From contig JABAAE010000005.1 in the NCBI GenBank assembly GCA_014238905.1, positions 186,001 to 250,000 of the forward strand: a stretch of 64,000 nt of DNA. The letters are read 5' to 3'. How positions within the stretch are numbered: position 1 is the first letter of the stretch; the number at the start of each line of letters is the position of its first letter. The translations under genes were made by a program, and so were the position numbers. This DNA comes from Planctomycetota bacterium. GTDB taxonomy: Bacteria; Planctomycetota; Planctomycetia; Pirellulales; Pirellulaceae. The notes beneath the pieces are model-generated. The model did no database searches. It had not been told where the DNA came from and saw only the letters and a program-made list of their open reading frames with translations. Shown piece by piece: positions 9,457-18,779 of this stretch.

Positions 9457-10449
9457 TTATTTTTTGGTCTTTTCAGGTGGAGAGGGAGGCTCCGGTCGCG
9501 GCTTCTTCGGCGTTTGCGCCCCGTCTTTTCCTTCAGGCCCATCACTTTTATCACCTTTGTCGAGGCTATCGCCGTCGACTTTGCCTTCTTTGCCGCCAGT
9601 TGTTTCTTTCACGCTTTTAGTTGCCGCCGGTGGTTGTTCTTTCGGGTCGACAACCGATTGGGGGGGCACAGGAGGTGGAGTAGGAAAAGAGCTCCCACCA
9701 CCGGAGAAATCTGGAATCCCCGGTACGGGTTCTTCACCAGGATAGGTAAAATCGGGCCGAGCTGGCAGGCCGGAGTTGGTCATCGGCGCTGTTTCACCCG
9801 GGGCAGTGGGCACACTAAATACGTTGTCGTCTTTGGCTTGAAAAACCGCATAGAATTCCCGGTTAGCGGGGTCCAGAACTCGTTCCAGACCAAAATTGGC
9901 CAATTCCGCAAAAGGTGAATCGGGGTTTTCCTTGATGATCTCTTCGTATTTTTCAGCCGCTTCGGCAAATTCTCCCAACGATTCAAGGCCCTTTGCCCAG
10001 CCGTAAAGCACCCGACGCCGAAGCATCGCATCATCACCCGCTTTCTCTCCTGCAGCCTCAAAATTCTGTAGAGAGGATTCTATTTTTTCCAAGGACCCAG
10101 TTTTATCAACGAAAATTGCGTCCAATCCCTGCGACAATTGGCTATCCGCTTTGAGCAACATCGCCCACGCAGCCGTGTTATCATCAGGAAAGTCTTCAAT
10201 CTGCTTGTTCAAAGTCGATACCGAACCAGCCGACGACTGTTCCACAGCATAAAGAATCATGCTAATGGACTTGGCTTCTTTGGCAGAACTCCGAGAAGCA
10301 ATGAAATAATTAATGCCAAAAACCACGCCCGCCAACCCGACAAATGCCAATAGGATCTTGGGAAGGTGCGGTTTCATTAATTCGAGCCGATCGGTAAGGA
10401 CACCCGCTAGCTCATTTTCCTTTAGTTCTTTACGATTCTTGGCTGCCAT
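9457..10449 (-). CDS. Single-pass membrane protein with TPR segment and proline-rich tail
   Basis: 330 residues. A charged N-terminus of about 30 residues is followed by one membrane helix (about 31-50), a helical TPR-like region (about 60-190, ending LGEFAEAAEKYEEIIKENPD) and a disordered tail from about 215 rich in P, G, K, E and D. The topology (short cytoplasmic N-terminus, helix, outer TPR) resembles YfgM-type ancillary proteins of the Sec/BAM system, though the tail is not like YfgM. Function unassigned. It is divergent from the Rep-like helicase gene across 112 bases, which must contain both promoters, and probably co-transcribed with the pseudouridine synthase gene downstream. Confidence 0.75.
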   Translation of the reverse strand: MAAKNRKELKENELAGVLTDRLELMKPHLPKILLAFVGLAGVVFGINYFIASRSSAKEAKSISMILYAVEQSSAGSVSTLNKQIEDFPDDNTAAWAMLLKADSQLSQGLDAIFVDKTGSLEKIESSLQNFEAAGEKAGDDAMLRRRVLYGWAKGLESLGEFAEAAEKYEEIIKENPDSPFAELANFGLERVLDPANREFYAVFQAKDDNVFSVPTAPGETAPMTNSGLPARPDFTYPGEEPVPGIPDFSGGGSSFPTPPPVPPQSVVDPKEQPPAATKSVKETTGGKEGKVDGDSLDKGDKSDGPEGKDGAQTPKKPRPEPPSPPEKTKK

Positions 10450-10561
10450 TCATCGACCCGGGTATTTAACGATTCAAAACGAGTTGTCACCTGTTAGCCA
10501 GTATATGGCTGCTTCGAGGATGTGGTCAATACGAACAGTAACTCAAACATTTTGAAATTCC

Positions 10562-12565
10562 GTGCCCGGACTCAATCCACCCCAATCTGAAGCTGTTTCC
10601 ACCCTGACTGGACCATTATTGGTCTTGGCCGGTGCCGGAACCGGAAAAACCCGCGTGGTGACTTTTCGAATCGCTAATCTCATCAAAAACGGCATTCAAC
10701 CTGAGCGTATTCTAGGAGTCACGTTCACCAACAAAGCCGCGACGGAAATGAAAGAGAGAATCGGCTCCCTGTTGTCCAAGCAGAAGAAAAAGCTGAGGCC
10801 TGAAATTTCGACCTTTCATTCGCTTTGTGTCAAGATTCTCCGCAGGAGAATTACTCTCCTGGGTTACCCGGCACATTACCTCATTTTAGATCGAGGTGAA
10901 CAGGAAACCATTGCCAAAACCGTCCTGCGTGAGATACGTATTGCCGACGGCCAGGTAAAACCCAGTGAATTACTTTGGCAAATTTCTACCTGGAAATCCA
11001 AGTCGATCCGCCCCAAAAAAGCGACTTCCACAGCCGAAACGGACAAAGAGCACCTCTGCGCTATTGCTTATCAACGCTATCAGAAGACTATCAAGATGCG
11101 CGGTGCTGTCGACTTCGATGACTTACTGCTTTTGACCGAAGAGCTGTTCCAAAACAACGAAAACGCCAGACAGGAAGAAGCCGACCGATTTGATCATATC
11201 CTGATTGACGAATATCAGGACACCAATCAAAGCCAGTACGAAATAGTCAAATCCCTATCCCAGGATCATCGCAACCTTTGCGTGGTCGGTGATGATGATC
11301 AGTCAATTTACGCTTGGCGGGGAGCGGAGGTGGAACACATTCTCAGTTTTCAAAAAGATTGGCCGGATGCCAAGGTCGTTCGACTCCAAGAAAATTATCG
11401 ATCCACAGGCAAAATCCTCCAATTGGCGAACAAGCTGATCCGCTTCAATAAAAACCGTTACGAAAAAAAATTGATCGCTGCACGACCCGATGGATTGGAT
11501 CCCCCTATTTTACAATTTCCAAACGAAACCAAAGAAGCCGAGGAAGTCGTCTTTTCAATACGACGTCGTTTGCAGGAACCTGGTATCGATCCAAGAGACA
11601 TCGCTATTCTGTTTCGTACCAATGAGCAACCTCGTCCGTTTGAGGTTGAATTGAGGAAAGCCAAGATCCCCTACATTCTACTGGGTGGTCAATCTTTTTT
11701 TGACCGGAAGGAAGTCCGTGACATCATGGCCTACCTAAAGGTCATTGCGGTCCCATCAGATGAGGTGTCGCTTTTAAGAGTGATCAATACACCTACCCGG
11801 GGCGTCGGTCCCAAAATCATCGAACGCTTGGTCTCGGACTCTATTGAGAACGAACAAACCATCTGGAAAACTTTGGTCAATGCAGACCAGCTTGAGGGTT
11901 TGTCAGCCAAAGCAAAAGAGACATTGTCCCGATTCGTGAAGTTAATGAAACGATTTCAAAAGCGTTTCGAGACCGAAAACTTGGCGAACGTCGCCCGCGA
12001 TCTAGTGCTCGACATTAATTACAAGGCAGAACTACAAAAACATTATCACAGCGAAGAGGAGAGAGAGTTAAAGATGAACTCCGTCGAGGAGGTGATCAAC
12101 GCACTTTCGTCCTATATCACACGGAATCCGAAATCCAGTTTAATCGAATTCCTTCAGGACTCCCTCCTCGACGATCGTGATATCGATAATGAGAAAGACG
12201 ACAAATTGAAGCAGAATTCAATCGCCCTCCTGACGATGCATAGTGCAAAAGGGCTCGAATATCCCGAAGTCTATATGGTGGGCCTGGAGGAAGGCATCTT
12301 ACCGCACCGCAGAAGCGTTGAAACCGATGGTGAGGCGATCGATGAAGAGCGACGACTTTGCTACGTTGGATTGACCCGGGCACAAGAGCGTTTAAATCTT
12401 TCCTTGTGCCTGACAAGGCTCAAATGGGGAAAAGCGAGGGAATCCCACCCGAGCCGGTTTCTATTTGAAATGATAGGCAAAGCTGACAATCCAGCAGACA
12501 TCAAGAATCAAAAAAAACCGAACAAACGGAATTCCTCCCGCCCAAAAAGGCCAACAGGCAAATAA
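10562..12565 (+). CDS. rep: Rep/UvrD-type superfamily 1A DNA helicase
   Basis: 667 residues, nearly the length of E. coli Rep (673). The order of motifs is complete: LNPPQSEAV Q-motif, AGAGTGKT Walker A (23-30), TFTNKAA motif Ia, LIDEYQDTN Walker B (about 212), GDDDQSIYAWRGA motif III, QENYRS motif IV, TMHSAKGLEYP motif V, and VGLTRAQERL motif VI (about 600). It unwinds duplex DNA 3' to 5' using ATP and would clear protein blocks ahead of forks. The 2B-region sequence and lack of the UvrD C-terminal extension favour Rep over UvrD/PcrA. The tail is short and basic. The start is a GTG. Confidence 0.93.
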   Translation: MPGLNPPQSEAVSTLTGPLLVLAGAGTGKTRVVTFRIANLIKNGIQPERILGVTFTNKAATEMKERIGSLLSKQKKKLRPEISTFHSLCVKILRRRITLLGYPAHYLILDRGEQETIAKTVLREIRIADGQVKPSELLWQISTWKSKSIRPKKATSTAETDKEHLCAIAYQRYQKTIKMRGAVDFDDLLLLTEELFQNNENARQEEADRFDHILIDEYQDTNQSQYEIVKSLSQDHRNLCVVGDDDQSIYAWRGAEVEHILSFQKDWPDAKVVRLQENYRSTGKILQLANKLIRFNKNRYEKKLIAARPDGLDPPILQFPNETKEAEEVVFSIRRRLQEPGIDPRDIAILFRTNEQPRPFEVELRKAKIPYILLGGQSFFDRKEVRDIMAYLKVIAVPSDEVSLLRVINTPTRGVGPKIIERLVSDSIENEQTIWKTLVNADQLEGLSAKAKETLSRFVKLMKRFQKRFETENLANVARDLVLDINYKAELQKHYHSEEERELKMNSVEEVINALSSYITRNPKSSLIEFLQDSLLDDRDIDNEKDDKLKQNSIALLTMHSAKGLEYPEVYMVGLEEGILPHRRSVETDGEAIDEERRLCYVGLTRAQERLNLSLCLTRLKWGKARESHPSRFLFEMIGKADNPADIKNQKKPNKRNSSRPKRPTGK

Positions 12566-12753
12566 AACTTAGTAAAAATCATGCCGACCGCCACAACTGC
12601 CTGCAGCACCTGATGCGAAAACAGCCCGGCTCAACCCATTTGGAACAACTGAATTCAAACCCAAGGTCCCAAACCACAATTCCCGACATCACCCCCACAC
12701 CGTATAATTTTTTGAACTAGCGACTTTTCTTTTTTCTTTCTTTTTTTATACAA

Positions 12754-13692
12754 ATGGCTGAAGACTACTACGACACCCTTGGTATCGCTCGATCCGCAAG
12801 CGACGACGAAATCCAAAAAGCATATCGCGCTCTTGCTCGGAAATACCATCCGGACATGAATGACAATTCCGAAAAGGCCAAAGAAAAATTTCAACAGGTC
12901 CAACAGGCATACGATGTTTTAAACGATAAAGATAAACGTCAGATGTATGATCAGCTCGGGCCCGATTTCCAGCGTTATCAGCAAGGTGGTGGATCTCCTA
13001 ACCAAAGCCCCTACGGCTTCGACCTTAACGACATCTTCGGTGGTGCGGGCGGGGGCAGAGGTTCCGCAGGCCAGTCGGGTGGCGGCTTCGGAGGTGGATT
13101 TGAAGACATTCTCCGCCAATTTGGAGGTCAGGCCGGCGGAAGAGCAGCGCCGCCCTCCAAGGGCCGCGACCTCCAAGCAGAAATCACGATCGCTTTTCAG
13201 ACATCAATCGTCGGCGGTTCTGCCAACGTAACATTAAGCCGCGAAGGAAAAAGGGAATCCGTTGAAGTTAAGATTCCGGCCGGAATGGAATCTGGCAAAA
13301 AGCTTCGTTTAAAAGGGCAGGGGGGACGTTCCCCCAATGGAGGTCCTCGGGGTGACGCCTTTGTCAAAGTCGTCGTTGCTCCACACCCCTGTTATTCACG
13401 TAAGAGAAACAACTTGGAGGTCAGGGTCCCCATCTCCATTGCTGAAGCAATTTTGGGCGGGAAAATTGACGTGCCCACTTTGAATGGCGAAATATCGGTC
13501 ACAGTACCGGCGGGAAGCTCCAGCGGTAGAAAACTCAGATTAAAAGGTTTGGGGGTGCCCATCGCAGCCAATCCTGGAGACCTTTTGGTAGAACTGCAAA
13601 TCACGATCCCAAATCAAATTGACGAAGCCTTGAAGCAATTAGCATTGGGGTATCATTCGGATGAAAACCTTCGGTCGGAAATTCGCTGGTGA
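12754..13692 (+). CDS. DnaJ/CbpA-type co-chaperone lacking the zinc domain
   Basis: 312 residues. An N-terminal J domain (4-70) with the HPD tripeptide at 32-34 stimulates DnaK ATPase. A Gly/Phe-rich linker follows (about 76-135), then two beta-barrel substrate-binding domains (about 140-310). No CxxCxGxG zinc repeats are present, so it is a class B protein like CbpA rather than DnaJ itself. The ATG has no Shine-Dalgarno sequence; instead a run of C and T (about 12724-12747) and TATACAA lie directly upstream. A small membrane-protein gene begins 4 bases after the stop codon. Confidence 0.92.
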   Translation: MAEDYYDTLGIARSASDDEIQKAYRALARKYHPDMNDNSEKAKEKFQQVQQAYDVLNDKDKRQMYDQLGPDFQRYQQGGGSPNQSPYGFDLNDIFGGAGGGRGSAGQSGGGFGGGFEDILRQFGGQAGGRAAPPSKGRDLQAEITIAFQTSIVGGSANVTLSREGKRESVEVKIPAGMESGKKLRLKGQGGRSPNGGPRGDAFVKVVVAPHPCYSRKRNNLEVRVPISIAEAILGGKIDVPTLNGEISVTVPAGSSSGRKLRLKGLGVPIAANPGDLLVELQITIPNQIDEALKQLALGYHSDENLRSEIRW

Positions 13693-13695
13693 TGA

Positions 13696-14007
13696 ATGTT
13701 GGTGATCCTAAATATCGTTTTGCAAGAGTTGATTTTTCGGATTTCGAATCTGTTAAAAACGGGTGCGACAGATCCGTCAGACGTCGAATTGAAAGCCTCC
13801 TTGTTGGCTTTATCGGGTATTGCCGGGATCCTGCTGTTAGGAATGGGAGGAATAATGATTATCCTTCTTTCGGGCCACTGGGTCAGGCGATGGATTTATC
13901 AACCACCTCAAAACCAGGCCTCTTCCGATTGTCCATTAAATTCGCTCGATTGGACCCGGTCCAATCCCCCAACAGATATTGAACAGCCGAAACAGAATAA
14001 GATATAA
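13696..14007 (+). CDS. Small two-segment membrane protein
   Basis: 103 residues. The first part is amphipathic and hydrophobic (MLVILNIVLQELIFRI); a strong membrane helix covers about 37-60 (ALSGIAGILLLGMGGIMIILL) and is followed by WVRRW, which would keep the tail in the cytoplasm. The tail is polar. It starts 4 bases after the dnaJ-like stop and is probably translated from the same mRNA. A competing frame starting at 13689 or 13692 lacks such structure. No family recognised. Confidence 0.6.
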   Translation: MLVILNIVLQELIFRISNLLKTGATDPSDVELKASLLALSGIAGILLLGMGGIMIILLSGHWVRRWIYQPPQNQASSDCPLNSLDWTRSNPPTDIEQPKQNKI

Positions 14008-14121
14008 CGCAGCAATCAGCCGTTAGTTCCACTAAACGGTTTCAACCCACCCAGATGATCGGAATCTAAGGGACGATTGCTTGGTGAACCAACTCTGGTT
14101 GACAAGACTTGAAAGAAACCG

Positions 14122-14496
14122 ATGGATTTCTGTTTTGAAAAAGAAGATCGCCTGCGAACTAACGGTGAATTCCTCCGTGTTTATCAGTCTTCCTACCATG
14201 TTGTCGATCGAGTTTTGGTCATCCAAGGTGTTTTAAATAACATCGGACGTCAACGACTCGGCTTAAGTGTTTCCAGAAAGGTCGGCAATGCTGTGGTTCG
14301 AAATCGATGGAAAAGACTAATTCGGGAGGCGTTCCGATTGCAAAAAAATTGCTTTCAAACCATCGGAACTTGGGATGTGGTCATTCGCCCAAGAAAGGGA
14401 TCGGTGCCTGATTTCGAACTAATAACATCGTCGATGGCGGCCTTAATCAAAAAATTGGATTCACTCTCGCAGAACCTAGCGGGTAAATCATGTTGA
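14122..14496 (+). CDS. rnpA: Ribonuclease P protein component
   Basis: 124 residues. The signature RNRWKRLIREAFR (about 70-83), the RNA-contacting helix, and the preceding GLSVSRKVGNAV strand-loop are clear. It is the protein subunit of RNase P, which trims tRNA 5' ends together with the catalytic RNA. The next gene, yidD, overlaps its end by 7 bases, an arrangement conserved in many bacteria. The rpmH gene that usually precedes rnpA is absent here. Confidence 0.95.
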   Translation: MDFCFEKEDRLRTNGEFLRVYQSSYHVVDRVLVIQGVLNNIGRQRLGLSVSRKVGNAVVRNRWKRLIREAFRLQKNCFQTIGTWDVVIRPRKGSVPDFELITSSMAALIKKLDSLSQNLAGKSC

Positions 14497-14726
14497 TGCT
14501 CCGGTGGCTTTATCAACTACCGCGGCGACTTATTGCGTATTGTGTCAGATTTTACCAAGTGGCCATCAGCCCATTGTTAGGTAAAAACTGTCGTTTTAAT
14601 CCATCGTGTAGTGCGTATATGATTCAGTCTGTTGAAAAACACGGAGCGATTCGTGGATTTTTCAAAGGGATCGCCCGAATCTGTCGCTGCCACCCATGGA
14701 GTGCCGGGGGCGACGATCCGCCCTAA
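14490..14726 (+). CDS. yidD: Membrane protein insertion efficiency factor YidD
   Basis: 78 residues with the YidD pattern: RFYQVAISPLLG, then CRFNPSCSAYM and CRCHPWSAGG near the end. The amphipathic protein sits on the inner face of the membrane and assists the YidC/Sec insertion route. It overlaps rnpA by 7 bases, implying translational coupling. yidC, its usual downstream neighbour, is not present; cutA follows instead. Confidence 0.95.
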   Translation: MLMLRWLYQLPRRLIAYCVRFYQVAISPLLGKNCRFNPSCSAYMIQSVEKHGAIRGFFKGIARICRCHPWSAGGDDPP

Positions 14727-14770
14727 AACGGTGGTGATCCCTTTCACGTCAAACAGGAATTGGTTCGCAA

Positions 14771-15106
14771 ATGGGGCTTCCTATGAACAGACATCCGGCA
14801 ACTGGTGTTGAAATTGTATTCACCACCACCGATACAATGGAATTAGCAAAAAAGATTGCCGAAAAAGCCGTTTCCATGAAACTGTCCGCCTGTGTTCAAA
14901 TTTCGGGACCCCTGACAAGTACCTACACCTGGAAAGGAAAGGTCCAATCAGAACAGGAGTATCGAATGGACTTCAAAATCGAATCAGCAAACCGTGCGGA
15001 CTTATACAAACTCATCAAAGAACTGCACACCTATGATCTCCCCGAGATCATGACCATTCCGGTCGTCGATGGTTCCATCGAGTATTTGGCCTGGGTTAAA
15101 AATTGA
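14771..15106 (+). CDS. cutA: CutA1 divalent-ion tolerance protein
   Basis: 111 residues in the usual size range. Characteristic segments are EIVFTTTDTMELAKKIAE at the start, KLSACVQI, TYTWKGKVQ, and LHTYDLPEIMTIPVVDGS near the end. CutA1 forms a trimeric ferredoxin-like fold linked to copper tolerance in E. coli; its true role is unsettled. The ATG at 14771 is used; a second ATG four codons later is also possible. It is 44 bases after yidD and probably in the same transcript. Confidence 0.92.
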   Translation: MGLPMNRHPATGVEIVFTTTDTMELAKKIAEKAVSMKLSACVQISGPLTSTYTWKGKVQSEQEYRMDFKIESANRADLYKLIKELHTYDLPEIMTIPVVDGSIEYLAWVKN

Positions 15107-15357
15107 ATTTAAAAGATTCTTCATCCGCCTCAGACTTGGGAATTTGCTGGTTTTCCGCTACCCGAATCTCAACCGCAGTTCCTACCTTCACCGATACATT
15201 TCCACCCTAGCGATCATCGATTTGCGTGTTCAACGCTTCAGGAAAACGTCTTTCCCGTTTGTTTATTCGAAGATGAATTGACGAGTTGGTGGCTGGATTT
15301 TCTCATTTTTGTGATCACCGCAATCATCGTTTTGCCTTAGGATAAAGGGAACAGGTT

Positions 15358-16047
15358 TTGCCTAAACCAGGTTTTTCAATGGAGACTTCTATTAACAGCG
15401 AAACGTCTAAAGAGCCTTATCAACCGAACGAAAGCGATCTTCAGTTACTCAACGAATTGAAAACTTCAGGCGAAGAAAAACTGGCGGCCTTCTTTCTGGA
15501 GCATCGCGACCGTCTTTTCCGCATGGTCTCTTTGAGGATGGACCACCGATTGCGATCAAGAGTAGACGCGTCGGATGTCTTACAAGAGGGCTTTATAGAC
15601 GCTGCCAAACGAATTCAAGAATATATCAACGCACCGTCTATGCCGCTTTTTGTCTGGCTTCGTTTCTTGATCGGACAACGTCTGGCAGCAGTTCATCGTT
15701 GGCATTTTAAGACACAAAAAAGAGACCCTCGCCGAGAATCTCTTACTCCAAGTCAATGCCATCCACCGGCAGATTCAAGAACAATCGCGTGGGATTATTC
15801 GGCGAGCCTTACATCGCCGAGCGAGACAATTGCCAAGGCTGAACAGGTCGAAAGAATGACCAAGATTCTCGATTCGATGGAACCTGACGATCGGGAAATT
15901 TTGGTGTTACGTCATTTTGAGGATCTTTCCAACAACGAGGCGGCAGCCGAACTCAATTTGCAAAAAGGGACTGCCAGCAAACGGTACATCAGGGCGTTGT
16001 CCAAATTGAACAAAGCGATGCAGCAGGAAAATCTTGCGGAGGGCTAA
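15358..16047 (+). CDS. ECF sigma factor, planctomycete type, second copy
   Basis: 229 residues from a TTG with AAAGGGA seven bases upstream; an ATG at 15379 (222 residues) is the alternative. Region 2 has SRVDASDVLQEGFIDA and region 4 DREILVLRHFEDLSNNEAAAEL with a YIRALSKL ending. It closely parallels the sigma factor at 7473, including the SRxDAxDVLQE core and the SNNE helix-turn-helix. The kinase gene starts 6 bases after its stop, a tighter spacing than in the first module, which supports one operon. No anti-sigma gene is adjacent. Confidence 0.9.
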   Translation: MPKPGFSMETSINSETSKEPYQPNESDLQLLNELKTSGEEKLAAFFLEHRDRLFRMVSLRMDHRLRSRVDASDVLQEGFIDAAKRIQEYINAPSMPLFVWLRFLIGQRLAAVHRWHFKTQKRDPRRESLTPSQCHPPADSRTIAWDYSASLTSPSETIAKAEQVERMTKILDSMEPDDREILVLRHFEDLSNNEAAAELNLQKGTASKRYIRALSKLNKAMQQENLAEG

Positions 16048-16053
16048 ACGCTG

Positions 16054-18744
16054 ATGGAAAACCTATCTGAAAAGGATGAACGCGACCCCATTGAATTGAT
16101 GGCAGACGAATTCCTTGACCGACGTCGAAATGGAGAAGATGTCACGATTGAGGAATACGAACAAAAGCACCCCGACTCGGCCGAGGAAATCCGGCAGGTA
16201 CTCAATGCGATGCTTGCCATGGAAGATTTCAAACCCCGGCAGGAAGCCTTATCTCCAAAGACACCGTTCGACGAGATGGCCACCGGCAAAATCCGCCAAC
16301 TCGGTGAATTTCGAATTCTGCGAAAAATAGCTCATGGTGGCATGGGGGTTGTCTACGAAGCGGAGGAAAAATCTCTTGGACGGCGTGTCGCTATTAAGGT
16401 CCTTGCGAATCATCTATTGTCGGAAAAGTCTACCGTGGAGCGTTTTCATCGCGAGGCCAAGGCCATTGCCAACCTCCATCACACCAATATTGTGTCGGTC
16501 TTCGGCGCCGGCTTTGAGAAAGACCTCCATTTCTATGTCATGCAATATATCGATGGCATGAGCTTGGAGCAGATGATCAAGTCAGGCGAGGTTCAGCGAC
16601 AGTTTAAAAACAACTGGAAGTGGATCACCGAGGTGGTCAGACGCGTCGCATTAGCACTACGACAAGCCCATTTGCGGGACATATTACACCGGGACGTCAA
16701 ACCGGGAAATATCTTAATTGATTCCAATAACAAGCCCTGGGTCACTGATTTCGGTTTGGCGAAATTCGGCGAACAGGATGACTTGACGCGACCTGGTGAT
16801 GCTGTCGGAACCCTCCGATATATGGCGCCCGAACAATTGGAGGGTCGTGCTGATCCAAGGTCTGATCTGTACGGTTTGGGACTTGTCCTCTATGAGCTTT
16901 GCACCGCTCAACAAATTTACGCTAATCAAAAGTCGCACGTCGTTCTTTCTAAAATCGGCGGTCGGGAGCTCCAAGCGGCGGCGTCTGTCAATCCCGCGAT
17001 TCCCCGCGACTTGGCGATGATTGTAAATAAATCCGTCTCCAAATCAGCCGACGACCGCTATCAGTCTGCCATTGACCTGGTGGATGATTTGGACCGTTGG
17101 CAGCGGGATCTACCGGTATCGGCTCGCCCGCTAACCACCGTCGAGACCGTCTGGAGATGGGCCAAAAGAAGTCCTCTTTTGGCCGGTTTATGTGGTACCA
17201 TTGCCACGCTTTTTTTGGTTTTGACTATCGCCTTGTTCTCTGTCGCATTCGCCAGGATCAATGAAAAATCGGCCTTGCTGGACGCCAAAATTGCCAATCG
17301 GGATGCAACGACTCAACGTGCAGCAGCCGAAAACAACGTCGAAATTGCGATGGAGGTACTCGATCAATTAACTAACGACCTGTCGGTATTTAACAGGGTA
17401 AATTCAGCCGCAGCGGGTACGCACGCGTTTCTTTTTTCACCTTATGGCGGTTCACCGGTCTCGGCGCTCACCGAAAAACAACTGTTGTTAATTGACAGGT
17501 TCTACAAGGCGCTTGGCCGGTCGAGCGGCATTAACAAAACGCTTTTGATGCGCAGGAATTTTGCTCGCATCAGGATGGCCGAAATATCGATCCAACTGGG
17601 CCGATTCGAAGAAGGGATCAAAACTCTGCTAGAACTCGATTCGGATCTGCGGGAAGTAGAACTTCCAGAGGTCGCAAGCTTACAACTTTGCACCGGTGAT
17701 TTACTCGGTTATGCACATATGCAAATCCATCAATACGATAAGGCCAACCTGTTATTCGAAAGGCAGTTGGCGTTAGTGAAATCATTGGGACTACAGGAGT
17801 CGGCAAGACATATCGAAGTCGGTAAAGCCCTGCTGGGACAGGGTTTGTCGGCGCACCAATTAGGTAACATTCGCCGATGGCATGGAAGACTCTTGGAAGC
17901 GATTGATGAATTTGAGAAAGTCGTGGATATGTCCCATCCCGAAAACACACCACTGGCGACGCTGTTTCTTTCGAGGACTTATCTCAATCTGCCCCCCCGT
18001 TTCAACCAACCGTTTTACAACGCGTTTGCCGAGGCAAGAAAAATAAAAGCGATTATCCTTCTTCGCAAATTGCAAGGTAACGCGCAAAAGGAGTATTTCG
18101 AGATGTCCGCCCAACAACGTCGGTTATCAAGTCGCAACCGAATGTTTCTTTATGATTATTGTGTGGCATTGTCGATGGCGCCCCCGGAGACCGGGCCGAT
18201 AGAATTTTCCGATGGGACGGAAATGGGATTGGTCGAGCTGCTGACTCAAGCCATTCAGGAGTGTCAGCAAGTCGTCGAGGATTACCCGGAAATATCTGCC
18301 TATCGACTAGCCTTGGCGATTTGCCAACTCCGTTTGGGAGAAGCCCGCTACGAGGAGTTCGAGAAATTCGCGACCCGGTCTAATACGAACATCGATATTT
18401 TGGTCCGGAGTTTCCGCAACGATTCGGTTTTCCTAACGGAATCTGGCAATATCAAATTAAAAATTGGTTCTTTTTACCTTAAAAGCCGGGAGTACCAAAA
18501 AGCCCGGGACATGTTTCAGCTCAGTATCTCCTCTCTAGAACAGTCACAGAAATCAGCTCCCGACTTCCCCCGAACCGGCGTTCTTCTGTCGAGAGTCCAC
18601 CAATCGCTTTCACTGGTGTTTGACGAGATGGGTGAACAGACTCTCGCCCAATACCATCTAGAGAAATCCAAAATGCACGAACGATCAAATTTTCAAAATC
18701 GCCCGCAGCAGCGGAACAACCAACGCCCCCCCCGTTCGCCGTGA
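16054..18744 (+). CDS. Membrane serine/threonine kinase with TPR-like C-terminus, second copy
   Basis: 896 residues. A leader (about 11-60) matches that of the kinase at 4445. Kinase domain about 84-350: lysine in AIKV (115), HRDVKPGNIL (212 onward), DFGLAK (232 onward). The glycine loop reads AHGGMG, so the first of the three usual glycines is alanine; the others remain. It lacks the long insertion seen in the first kinase. A membrane helix (about 375-400) and a long helical-repeat region follow, ending in a Gln/Asn/Arg/Pro-rich tail. GGAGGG precedes the ATG. It sits 6 bases after the sigma gene and converges on a DUF1501 gene 35 bases away. Confidence 0.92.
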   Translation: MENLSEKDERDPIELMADEFLDRRRNGEDVTIEEYEQKHPDSAEEIRQVLNAMLAMEDFKPRQEALSPKTPFDEMATGKIRQLGEFRILRKIAHGGMGVVYEAEEKSLGRRVAIKVLANHLLSEKSTVERFHREAKAIANLHHTNIVSVFGAGFEKDLHFYVMQYIDGMSLEQMIKSGEVQRQFKNNWKWITEVVRRVALALRQAHLRDILHRDVKPGNILIDSNNKPWVTDFGLAKFGEQDDLTRPGDAVGTLRYMAPEQLEGRADPRSDLYGLGLVLYELCTAQQIYANQKSHVVLSKIGGRELQAAASVNPAIPRDLAMIVNKSVSKSADDRYQSAIDLVDDLDRWQRDLPVSARPLTTVETVWRWAKRSPLLAGLCGTIATLFLVLTIALFSVAFARINEKSALLDAKIANRDATTQRAAAENNVEIAMEVLDQLTNDLSVFNRVNSAAAGTHAFLFSPYGGSPVSALTEKQLLLIDRFYKALGRSSGINKTLLMRRNFARIRMAEISIQLGRFEEGIKTLLELDSDLREVELPEVASLQLCTGDLLGYAHMQIHQYDKANLLFERQLALVKSLGLQESARHIEVGKALLGQGLSAHQLGNIRRWHGRLLEAIDEFEKVVDMSHPENTPLATLFLSRTYLNLPPRFNQPFYNAFAEARKIKAIILLRKLQGNAQKEYFEMSAQQRRLSSRNRMFLYDYCVALSMAPPETGPIEFSDGTEMGLVELLTQAIQECQQVVEDYPEISAYRLALAICQLRLGEARYEEFEKFATRSNTNIDILVRSFRNDSVFLTESGNIKLKIGSFYLKSREYQKARDMFQLSISSLEQSQKSAPDFPRTGVLLSRVHQSLSLVFDEMGEQTLAQYHLEKSKMHERSNFQNRPQQRNNQRPPRSP

Positions 18745-18779
18745 CGGCTGCCAGAGCTGGTTTCGATAGGTGGGAAAAC

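Noticed and set aside
9439..9918. 159-codon plus-strand frame
   Set aside because: Antisense to the proline-rich tail of the membrane TPR protein; arginine and phenylalanine excess is typical of a shadow.
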